A DNA stretch of 64,000 bases from Bacteroidota bacterium. GTDB taxonomy: Bacteria; Bacteroidota; Bacteroidia; Bacteroidales; Dysgonomonadaceae. Shown here piece by piece: positions 26,976 through 34,717 of this stretch (the first letter of the stretch is position 1; every line of letters begins with the position of its first letter). Location of the stretch: assembly GCA_023424395.1 (NCBI GenBank), contig JAFADY010000018.1, positions 24,253 to 88,252 on the forward strand. The letters are read 5' to 3'. The notes under the pieces were generated by a model. That model did no database searches. It had not been told where the DNA came from and saw nothing but the letters and a program-made list of their open reading frames with translations. A program made the position numbers and the translations under genes.

Positions 26976-27315
26976 AATCTACTAAGACACATAAAAGAAA
27001 AATTAATTCTATTGGGTAATCTCGATATTAAAAATAAGTTGCGGAATCAGAACCCGCTACAATTAAAAAGCCATCCCTTGCCAGGAAAGCGTAACAACTC
27101 TAATTGAGACCAATCAACCTAGAAGTTTAACTAAACTTACAAGAAAAGGCACTGCAAAGATAACAAAAACACGGTAAATTCAAGTGCCAACGAGTTTGGA
27201 ATATGATTTTATCGGAAGTTACGCTCACACTTCCCTCTTTTGTGGAGAGAGTTAAGTAGTGGTCGTGGTGCAGTAATTTCCTACCGGAAATAGTGATCGG
27301 TAAGCTGTATGAAAT
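26976..27315 (+). ncRNA. Long conserved 5' leader of RiPP cassette 1
   Basis: About 340 bases without a plausible gene but strongly conserved with 32761-33087. Shared blocks include agttgcggaatcagaaccc (27037-27055; GUUGCGG can pair with CCGCUAC), tcccttgccaggaaagcg, ttaactaaacttacaagaaa, aggcactgcaaagata, and ggtaagctgtatgaaa at the 3' edge. Conservation in two otherwise diverged cassettes suggests a structured leader RNA that controls precursor expression; recent duplication is the alternative. Confidence 0.5.
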
Positions 27316-27370
27316 AATGGACGCGGAATCGAAAAGCGAAATGAGTAGATTTAAAAAAAGCATACATAAT

Positions 27371-27541
27371 ATGAGAAAAATAAAATGTATAGATGATGAA
27401 GACATGTTAAAAAGGCTTGATGAACTTACTTTAACTGAATCATCTAAAGTAAAAGGAGGTAAGTCGGCCCCTGCTTCTGTTAGACCTTACCAAGAACCTC
27501 CAATAATGTATCAAGGATATTCGGTCGGCATTCCAATATAA
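27371..27541 (+). CDS. RiPP precursor peptide 1 (GG leader)
   Basis: 56 residues from the ATG at 27371. The leader MRKIKCIDDEDMLKRLDELT then LTESSKVKGG ends in a double-Gly; the predicted core is KSAPASVRPYQEPPIMYQGY followed by SVGIPI, rich in Pro and Tyr and without Cys. A longer in-frame start (27293 or 27317) exists, but that DNA belongs to the conserved leader; in cassette 2 the same region reads in another way. The form fits the GG-type Bacteroidales natural-product precursors, cut by a C39 peptidase such as the one at 37041. A radical SAM gene follows by 75 bp. Confidence 0.7.
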   Translation: MRKIKCIDDEDMLKRLDELTLTESSKVKGGKSAPASVRPYQEPPIMYQGYSVGIPI

Positions 27542-27616
27542 TTAAAATTCCATGATTAGGTTATTGATGTAGATAACCTAATCATTTTCAAATAAAAAGT
27601 GTAAATTTTATAATAA

Positions 27617-29464
27617 ATGAGTAAGAAAGTTTTATTAAACTGCATGCCTCCTTCAATAGTTGGAATACCTTCTCCGGGATTAACGGTGATAAAATCCTTT
27701 TTAGAAAATAACGGATATGTTGTTGACATTATATATTGGAATTTAATATTTAATTCGATACAAAAAGATTTTTTTAATTTTAACGAAAAAATAGATGAAG
27801 ATGAATCTATAAATATTCTCCCTTTTAATTCTTATATCGCTGCTAGAAATAATGACAATGCATTAATTGAAAAAATACTATCCAGAATCTTATATGAAAA
27901 ACCTCAATTCCATATAAAAGGAAGAGTGTTTTTAAGAGATAGACTATTTGAGTTTGTTTCTAGAATAGAAAAAATATTCGATGAACAAATAGATCTCCTG
28001 AATATACAAGAATATGAATACATAGGTATTACATTTCAATTTTATCAATGGATTTCAGGTAATATTTTAGTTGAAAAGCTAAAAATGAAAAATAAAAAAC
28101 TTAAAGTTATTATAGGAGGTTTCGGAACAAAGCAATCTGCATATGCTTTCTTAAAAAATTTTGAGATTTTTGATTTTGCTATATGGGGTGAAGGTGAATA
28201 TCCTATATTGCAACTTCTTCATGAATTGGATTCTTTAGTTCCTGATTTTAAAAAAGTTCCTAATTTAATTTACCGAGAAAATGAAAGGTTAGAAATAAGC
28301 GAGGAACGAAATAAATATGTTAATTTAAACTCTTCATTTATTAATGATTTTTCAGACTATTTTAATCAAATACATAAATATACATTAGATGAAATTGTAA
28401 GAATTCCAGTTGAAACAGGTCGAGGTTGTCACTGGAACAAATGTCATTTTTGTTTTTTAAATTCGGGATATAAATTCAGGAATAAATCTTCTCAAACAAT
28501 TATTAAAGAAATCGAGACCTATATTTTGTCATACAAAATTAACAAGTTTATATTTCTTGACAATGATACAATTGGAAATGATTATAGTTCATTCAATATA
28601 TTTTTAGACGATCTTATATTGCTTAGGAGCAAATATCCCAGATTTGAAATATACATGGCCGAAATAGTGACTAAAGATATAGATTATGAAGTAATAAAAA
28701 AAATGAAACTAGCTAGTTTTAAAAGCCTGCAAATAGGATATGAATCTCCTAGTAATGAACTACTAAAAAAAATAGATAAAAAAAACACCTTTGCGAGTAA
28801 TTTACTCTTTATAAAATGGTCAACACATTTTCAAATTAGGATTGCAGGATTAAATATTATTAGAAATCTTCTTGAGGAAACAACAGAAGATATAGAGGAA
28901 AGTATTAATAATCTTTTGTTCTTGCGTTTCTTTTTAAAAAGAAAATTATTAGAGCATAATCACTCAATGTTATCAATAAGGAGTTCGTCAAGATATTTTA
29001 GAGCCAAAAATAAATATAATATTTCAGAATGGAAAAAATCTTCCTATTATGATTTTCTTCCAGAAGGATTTGTAAATGAAGAAGACAGATTTCATATATT
29101 TGAATTTTTAAATTTATCTTATAATCCAGTTTGGGATATTTTTAAGAAAGTTGAATCTCATTATTTGGATTCTTATTATGAATACAAACTTATCAGGAAC
29201 GATGACCTTATTATATATTCGGAGTTGTTAAATAATGAAAAAATAAACGAATTATCTTTTGATACAAATAATTCTATGCATTGGAATGTTTTGTGTATTT
29301 GCAACAAAAAAATTGCATCAATTGATGATATTTCCACATCTCTAAAAATGGACAGAAAAGATGCCGAAAATATATTGAGCTCTTTAAATAAAGAAGGACT
29401 GCTTTATTCCAGTAGTCGATATGAAGAAAATGTTACAATCATAAATACAGACTTTATATATTAA
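27617..29464 (+). CDS. B12-binding-type radical SAM RiPP maturase
   Basis: 615 residues. The N-terminal 200 residues resemble a cobalamin-binding Rossmann domain (VLLNCMPPSIVGIPSPGLTV, IIGGFGTKQSAYAFLKNFEI, FAIWGEGEYPILQLLHELD). The radical SAM cluster motif is ETGRGCHWNKCHFCFLNSGY: C-X4-C-X2-C instead of C-X3-C-X2-C, as in the RiPP maturase group that reads RGCWWG...C..C. The C-terminal part looks like a winged helix (DDISTSLKMDRKDAENILSS). It probably modifies precursor 1. Very AT-rich compared with the ICE genes. Confidence 0.75.
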   Translation: MSKKVLLNCMPPSIVGIPSPGLTVIKSFLENNGYVVDIIYWNLIFNSIQKDFFNFNEKIDEDESINILPFNSYIAARNNDNALIEKILSRILYEKPQFHIKGRVFLRDRLFEFVSRIEKIFDEQIDLLNIQEYEYIGITFQFYQWISGNILVEKLKMKNKKLKVIIGGFGTKQSAYAFLKNFEIFDFAIWGEGEYPILQLLHELDSLVPDFKKVPNLIYRENERLEISEERNKYVNLNSSFINDFSDYFNQIHKYTLDEIVRIPVETGRGCHWNKCHFCFLNSGYKFRNKSSQTIIKEIETYILSYKINKFIFLDNDTIGNDYSSFNIFLDDLILLRSKYPRFEIYMAEIVTKDIDYEVIKKMKLASFKSLQIGYESPSNELLKKIDKKNTFASNLLFIKWSTHFQIRIAGLNIIRNLLEETTEDIEESINNLLFLRFFLKRKLLEHNHSMLSIRSSSRYFRAKNKYNISEWKKSSYYDFLPEGFVNEEDRFHIFEFLNLSYNPVWDIFKKVESHYLDSYYEYKLIRNDDLIIYSELLNNEKINELSFDTNNSMHWNVLCICNKKIASIDDISTSLKMDRKDAENILSSLNKEGLLYSSSRYEENVTIINTDFIY

Positions 29465-29478
29465 TTGGGGTAAAAAAA

Positions 29479-30222
29479 ATGGGAAAAGCGCAACTTGTAA
29501 CCATAAAATTCTTTATTCTCTTGATCGGTTTTTGCATTTGTAGTTTACCGATTCATTCGCAAGAATCTAAAGTTGATTCTGTCAATTTCCCTATATTGCT
29601 TCGCCCTAACTTTCCCCTAAGTCTTCATGAACAAATGAGACAAAACTTGATCAAATCTTCAATGGAAACTAAAACATCTTTGCCTTTAAGTTTTCCATTA
29701 CAATACGAAAAACCTAAATACGATATTCCAACGTATAATCTGAATATGGATAAAATTTCTCTTTCACATTATCCGATATCCTATTTGGGAGAAAATAGCG
29801 TATTATACATGTCTCATACGAATGATTTAATGCCCGGTATGGCAGCTGTTAACAATATTAACCTTGGGCTAAAAATACAGCCTACCGAAAATTGGTATAT
29901 TGATATTAGTAATTCTGCTTATAAATATCGGGACTTTACCGGTATTTTTAACGATTATACCATTAATGCATCTTCATATATTTCTCTTTCTGATAATTTT
30001 GGAATAAATGTATATGGTAGTTATTCAACCCACACGTTGAACAACACAAATGCAGGCTCTATACCATATTCACCATTCGCGCCATATTCTTATTTCGGCG
30101 GAAGCGTTGAATTTAAAATAACAGAAAAATTTGGTATCGAAGCTGGAATGTTGAGACAATATAATGCATGGAAACGTAGATGGGAGAATGTATATTTTGC
30201 TGCTCCAAAATTTTATAAGTAA
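29479..30222 (+). CDS. Outer-membrane beta-barrel-like protein of cassette 1
   Basis: 247 residues with a signal peptide (FCICSLPIHSQ). The second half alternates polar and hydrophobic residues (NINLGLKIQPTENWYIDISN, SSYISLSDNFGINVYGSYST), as in small outer-membrane barrels. No family is named with confidence. It ends 10 bp before the TonB-type barrel gene and is absent from cassette 2. It may be an export aid or immunity protein for peptide 1. Confidence 0.6.
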   Translation: MGKAQLVTIKFFILLIGFCICSLPIHSQESKVDSVNFPILLRPNFPLSLHEQMRQNLIKSSMETKTSLPLSFPLQYEKPKYDIPTYNLNMDKISLSHYPISYLGENSVLYMSHTNDLMPGMAAVNNINLGLKIQPTENWYIDISNSAYKYRDFTGIFNDYTINASSYISLSDNFGINVYGSYSTHTLNNTNAGSIPYSPFAPYSYFGGSVEFKITEKFGIEAGMLRQYNAWKRRWENVYFAAPKFYK

Positions 30223-30232
30223 TATCCAGTCG

Positions 30233-32596
30233 ATGAAAATGAGACTATCCACTTTAATTCTTCTTCTTAGTTGTGTTGTGCCTTTATTTTCCCAACTATC
30301 GGGTATAGTAACCGATATTAATAATAATCCTATTGAGTTTGCTAATGTGGCTTTGTACGAATTGCCTGACTCCACAGAAGTAAAATATGGAGCGGTGACT
30401 GACAGCGCGGGCTTTTACCGTTTTTCGGAAGCAATTCCGGCGGGAAATTATCAACTCCGTGTGTCTTTTTTAGGATTTAGAACAGCTGTGGGCTATGTTT
30501 GGCTAAACGAGCAAAATAAAAATGAGAAGTATAATTTCACATTACAGCCCGATGAAACCATGTTGAACGAATTGGTAGTGGAAGGACAACGTCCAGCCAT
30601 GAGGGTGGAAGCGGGAAAACTTACCTATCACATGCCGACATTATTGAAAGACAAACCTGTGACCAATGCCTATGATGCCTTGAAAGAAATACCCGGCGTT
30701 ATGGAACAAAACGAACAAATAACCCTTCTCGGCACAAGTGGTATGACAATATTGCTAAACGGACAGAAAACGTCGATGACCTATACCCAACTTATGACAC
30801 TTTTACGCAGTATTCCGTTATCGATGATAGAAGATGTAGAGATTATGTACAGTGCACCACCGCAATACAACATCCGTGGAGCAGCTATTAATGTGATTTT
30901 GAAACAACAAGGTGGCGAAGATAAACCAAGCATATGGCAGGGCGAAATTACGAGTGAATACCGCCTACGCACGTATGCAAGCGGAATCGGAAGTGCAAGC
31001 ATGGTATATCAGGGTAAGAGCACAGTAGTTGATGCGTTGTATTCTTACGGAAACTACAAGACTTTCAATGCTGAAGAACTTAAGGCAGAGCACGTGTTAA
31101 ACGGCACTATATACAACATACAACAACATAGCGAAGGGATCAACAAGTTTCAAAGCCACAACGCGCGGATGGCGCTCCAACACACGTTTAATAACAAAGA
31201 TAAAGCGAGTATTTCTTACACGGGAATGTTTGATAAAACAGCTTCCACTAGAACGGCTTCCACTGATATTTCGGGATCGATAACTGATACTAAAACCGGT
31301 TCATCCGGCCCATCGTCTATGCATAACATCAAAGCCGATTATTCTGCGCTCTTCGGGTTAAACGTGGGAGCAGATTACACACTGTACGACGATGGATCTG
31401 ATTATTTCCTCGAAAATGCTCTACAAATCTCTTCGGCGCAAGCTGAAAAACTCTCGTATCAATCAAAGCAGGAAGTACGTCGAATGATATTTTATGCCAA
31501 TCAGTCGCATTCACTTAAAAATAACTGGAGCGTGAATTACGGGCTCAATTATTCGGGTGCGAATACGAAAAACCGTTCGGATGCCGTAAAAGACGGGTCG
31601 GAGTTCGAAGATGCCACTTTCGATACGCAGCAGAAGGAGCGTATATGGAACTTATTTAGCGGATTCTCCAAACAATTTTCCGAAAAACTATCTGTGCAGG
31701 CATCACTGGGTGCTGAATATTATCATGCCACAGAAACATCGGGCAATGCAAAAAGTACGCTATGGGACGATGTGGCTTGGTTTCCAACGCTCAACGCCAG
31801 TTACAACGCATCGCCTGAACATATTTTTCAACTCGCCGTATCTTCCGATAAAACCTATCCGTCTTACTGGAGTTTAAATCCCAATGTGTATTATTTTAGT
31901 TCATACGGAGTTACTTACGGAAATCCGCGCTTACGTCCGATGAGAAATTACAGTATGGGCTTAACTTATATTTATAAACAAAAATATGTCATTCGCCCAT
32001 ATGTAAACTACATTCCTGATTATTTTGTGCAATTACCTTACCAGTCAAGGGAAAAATTACAACAGGAATTTATGGAACAAAACTACACATTTCGTCAAAA
32101 CATTGGTTTGTTAGGGGTTGTACCATTCAAGATTGGAAATCGTATTTCGTCGCGATTGGTAGCCAACGTAATGTATTGGCACGAAAAAGATGATGAGTTC
32201 TTTGATATTTCGTTCAACAGAAAAACTGTTTTGGGTATTTTTCAGATGAATCACGATATTACATTATCTGTCAAGCCCGACTTAAAAATGAATGTTTCGG
32301 GATATGTAACAACGCCTACTGGCATTCAAGGGATTTATGATTTAGGCGCTTCAGGTGATCTTTCTTCGGGAATTACGTGGACTTTTGATAAACAACGTGC
32401 AAGAATTATACTAAAGGCAGACGATATTCTTAATACCAGAACTCCTGTTGCCTCCATTGACTACAAAGGACAGAAAAGCTTATTGAATGCTTTCCGCGAT
32501 ACACGCACAGTTTCACTCTCATTTGTTTATCGCTTTGGAGGTTATAGAGAACGTGACCATAAAGATGTGGATACATCACGGTTTGGTACAAAATAG
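30233..32596 (+). CDS. TonB-receptor-like outer-membrane barrel of cassette 1
   Basis: 787 residues from the ATG at 30233 (MKMRLSTLILLLSC). Signal peptide, a carboxypeptidase-regulatory-like domain (LSGIVTDINNNPIEFANVAL, about 18-100), a plug (AYDALKEIPGVMEQNEQITL, about 140-230) and a long barrel of the OMP_b-brl_3 type with the family ending TVSLSFVYRFGGYRERDHKD. No clear TonB box is visible. In Bacteroidetes RiPP loci such barrels are thought to move peptide across the outer membrane or to take it up. Codon use is less AT-rich than in cassette 2. Confidence 0.8.
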   Translation: MKMRLSTLILLLSCVVPLFSQLSGIVTDINNNPIEFANVALYELPDSTEVKYGAVTDSAGFYRFSEAIPAGNYQLRVSFLGFRTAVGYVWLNEQNKNEKYNFTLQPDETMLNELVVEGQRPAMRVEAGKLTYHMPTLLKDKPVTNAYDALKEIPGVMEQNEQITLLGTSGMTILLNGQKTSMTYTQLMTLLRSIPLSMIEDVEIMYSAPPQYNIRGAAINVILKQQGGEDKPSIWQGEITSEYRLRTYASGIGSASMVYQGKSTVVDALYSYGNYKTFNAEELKAEHVLNGTIYNIQQHSEGINKFQSHNARMALQHTFNNKDKASISYTGMFDKTASTRTASTDISGSITDTKTGSSGPSSMHNIKADYSALFGLNVGADYTLYDDGSDYFLENALQISSAQAEKLSYQSKQEVRRMIFYANQSHSLKNNWSVNYGLNYSGANTKNRSDAVKDGSEFEDATFDTQQKERIWNLFSGFSKQFSEKLSVQASLGAEYYHATETSGNAKSTLWDDVAWFPTLNASYNASPEHIFQLAVSSDKTYPSYWSLNPNVYYFSSYGVTYGNPRLRPMRNYSMGLTYIYKQKYVIRPYVNYIPDYFVQLPYQSREKLQQEFMEQNYTFRQNIGLLGVVPFKIGNRISSRLVANVMYWHEKDDEFFDISFNRKTVLGIFQMNHDITLSVKPDLKMNVSGYVTTPTGIQGIYDLGASGDLSSGITWTFDKQRARIILKADDILNTRTPVASIDYKGQKSLLNAFRDTRTVSLSFVYRFGGYRERDHKDVDTSRFGTK

Positions 32597-32626
32597 TATT
32601 GTGAACTAAAAAATAAATCTTCAATA

Positions 32627-32760
32627 CAGCCCCCTATACTTTTATTATTTTAGATAATTGGGCATAAGATTATTATGAGGTATCAAAAGTTAAACTCCCT
32701 GTACATCCCCTATATAGCTATTGTATAATATAAATACTTATCTTTTATTTGTGCTTGAGA
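32627..32760 (+). promoter_or_regulatory. Paired boxes and promoter of RiPP cassette 2
   Basis: Box 1 (cagccccctatac, 32627-32639) and box 2 (ctgtacatcccctatatag, 32698-32716) start 71-72 bp apart, as in the other two pairs. The promoter-like ttgtataatataaatac and tttatttg follow at the same distance as in cassette 1. Confidence 0.65.
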
Positions 32761-33087
32761 AGCGACAAAATATCAAGAAAGAAAAAATAATTCTATCGGA
32801 TAATCCCGATATTAAGAACAAGTTGCGGAATCAGAACCCGCTACAAATAAAAAGCCCTCCCTTGCCAGGAAAGCGAAACACGTAAAATTGAAACGAAACA
32901 ACCCTGATGTTTAACTAAACTTACAAGAAAAGGCACTGCAAAGATATTAAAAACACGGTAATTTCAAGCATCAACGGGTTTGGAAAAAGATATTGCCGGA
33001 AGCCACACTCCAATCTTTTATTGAAGAAAGAGAGGTGGTGGTGCAGCAATTTCCAACTGGAATTAAATACCGGTAAGCTGTATGAAA
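32761..33087 (+). ncRNA. Long conserved 5' leader of RiPP cassette 2
   Basis: About 325 bases aligned with 26976-27315: agttgcggaatcagaaccc at 32821-32839, then the tcccttgccaggaaagcg and ttaactaaacttacaagaaa blocks, and the closing ggtaagctgtatgaaa at 33072-33087. Segments between the blocks have changed by substitutions and small indels, so selection on the blocks is plausible. Confidence 0.5.
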
Positions 33088-33123
33088 CAAAGGAAGATTT
33101 ATAAACCTAATAATATAGAAAAT

Positions 33124-33330
33124 ATGAAATCAAATAAATTAGAAGAAATTTTGGCTCCACATGATTCTTTATTGGAAGAGTTAAAATCAGAAGAATTATT
33201 ATTATTAAAAGGTGGAACAGTTGCTGTTTCTACAGCAGGATGTACTTCAGGAGGTGGTTGTTCAAGCGGCTCAGGTTGTTCAAGCGGTGGTAAAAAGACA
33301 GAACCAATTGAAGTAACATTGGCATGGTAG
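33124..33330 (+). CDS. RiPP precursor peptide 2 (GG leader, Cys/Gly/Ser core)
   Basis: 68 residues from the ATG at 33124 (alternative ATG at 33082). The leader MKSNKLEEILAPHDSLLEEL then KSEELLLLKGG ends in a double-Gly. The core is TVAVSTAGCTSGGGCSSGSG then CSSGGKKTEPIEVTLAW: three Cys spaced exactly six apart in a Gly/Ser context. Cys-to-alpha or -beta/gamma-carbon thioether links (sactipeptide or ranthipeptide type) would be the expected product of the SPASM enzyme encoded 67 bp downstream. A short inverted repeat (aggtcaacagag/ctctgttgacct, about 33337-33364) follows the gene. Confidence 0.8.
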   Translation: MKSNKLEEILAPHDSLLEELKSEELLLLKGGTVAVSTAGCTSGGGCSSGSGCSSGGKKTEPIEVTLAW

Positions 33331-33397
33331 GAAAAAGGGTCAACAGAGACAATCTCTGTTGACCTTATTTGAAAAAATATAATTAATTATATGAAGT

Positions 33398-34717
33398 ATG
33401 AAGTGGTCAAGATTTAATTTACTCTTTATTGCAGCTGACAAAAATTATTTTTTGTTTAATAGTCGAACAAATTCTTTTCTTTCTTTAGACAGAAGTGTTT
33501 ATGAATCAATGGAAAAAAAAGAAATTCAAGAACATAATATTGATTTTAATGATTTACCGGAAGAGATTCTTAAAGACTTAATTGAAAAAAAAATAATTGT
33601 TGAAGACTGGGAAGATGACAATTATATTTCTCAAATGAAATATTTGAAACTAAGGAAATCGTATACTGGCTCGACACTTAGTCTAGTAATAGCTCCTACT
33701 TTAGATTGTAATTTTAAATGTCCTTACTGTTATGAAAATAATCTTCCTTCACACAAAATGAAAGAAAGCATTCAAAATAAATTGATTAATTTTATTAATA
33801 TGCACGTTTCTAGAGTGAAAGGATTAACTATATATTGGCATGGTGGAGAACCTTTATTAGCATATAAGACAATACAGTCTATTATTAATAAAATAGAAAG
33901 GGAATGTCAAATACCGATAATTGACCATAATATGGTCAGTAATGGTTATCTTCTTAACAAAGGAATGTGTTCTTTTTTCAAAGAGAAAAAATTGAAATAT
34001 ATTCAAATTACTGTGGACGGTACGGAGGAAACTCATAATAAAAATAGAATCCATAAAGCTGGGGTACCTACTTATGAAAAAATTATCAATAATATTGATA
34101 TGATCTTGGAGGAAATTCCTGAATGTAATGTAGGTGTTAGAGTTAATATTCATAATGGAAATAAAGATGATTACGCAAATGTATATAAAAATTTATCTCA
34201 TAGATGGCGGAATAAAAATTGTAAAGTTTATCCTGCGTTTGTTTTAGCACATGATGATAAGTGTGAGGTTTCATGTTTATCACCTCTCGAAAAAGCAAAA
34301 TTTTATATTGATCTGAATAAAAAACATAGTATAGAAGTTGACTTTAGGCCTTGGATTCAGCTAGGTTCATGTAGTGCCATATATGAAAATCATTATGTGA
34401 TTGATCCTTATGGTAATTTATATAAATGCTGGGCTGATATGGGGATGAAAGATAGGATAATTGGCAACTTGGATAATTCAATAAATAATTGGAAGTACGT
34501 TTCTGAGTATATGATAAATTCAGATAAATTCTCAGATCAAAAATGTATGAATTGTAGTATTTTTCCAATTTGCGATGGGGGTTGTAATAGATATCGTGTT
34601 AATAAGACTATCTTCAATACCGAATATAATGTTTGTCCAATTGATAAAATTGGATTAAAAGAGTATTTACAACTAATATATGATAATGAAAAAAATCATA
34701 AAATAAAACATGAATAA
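33398..34717 (+). CDS. Radical SAM/SPASM peptide maturase
   Basis: 439 residues. The N-terminal 90 residues resemble a peptide-recognition (RRE/PqqD-like) region (DKNYFLFNSRTNSFLSLDRS). The radical SAM motif is TLDCNFKCPYCYENN (C-X3-C-X2-C), followed by IYWHGGEPLLAYK (GGEP). The C-terminal SPASM Cys set is CSAIYENHYVIDPYGNLYKC, KCMNCSIFPICDGGCNRYR and VCPID, for two auxiliary Fe-S clusters. It most likely installs thioether links on precursor 2. Its 3' end overlaps the next gene by 8 bp. Strongly AT-rich. Confidence 0.85.
   Translation: MKWSRFNLLFIAADKNYFLFNSRTNSFLSLDRSVYESMEKKEIQEHNIDFNDLPEEILKDLIEKKIIVEDWEDDNYISQMKYLKLRKSYTGSTLSLVIAPTLDCNFKCPYCYENNLPSHKMKESIQNKLINFINMHVSRVKGLTIYWHGGEPLLAYKTIQSIINKIERECQIPIIDHNMVSNGYLLNKGMCSFFKEKKLKYIQITVDGTEETHNKNRIHKAGVPTYEKIINNIDMILEEIPECNVGVRVNIHNGNKDDYANVYKNLSHRWRNKNCKVYPAFVLAHDDKCEVSCLSPLEKAKFYIDLNKKHSIEVDFRPWIQLGSCSAIYENHYVIDPYGNLYKCWADMGMKDRIIGNLDNSINNWKYVSEYMINSDKFSDQKCMNCSIFPICDGGCNRYRVNKTIFNTEYNVCPIDKIGLKEYLQLIYDNEKNHKIKHE

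Noticed and set aside
27293..27370. N-terminal extension of precursor 1 (GTG 27293 or ATG 27317)
   Set aside because: The DNA here belongs partly to the leader conserved with cassette 2, where it is not in the same frame; a GG leader of usual length starts at 27371.
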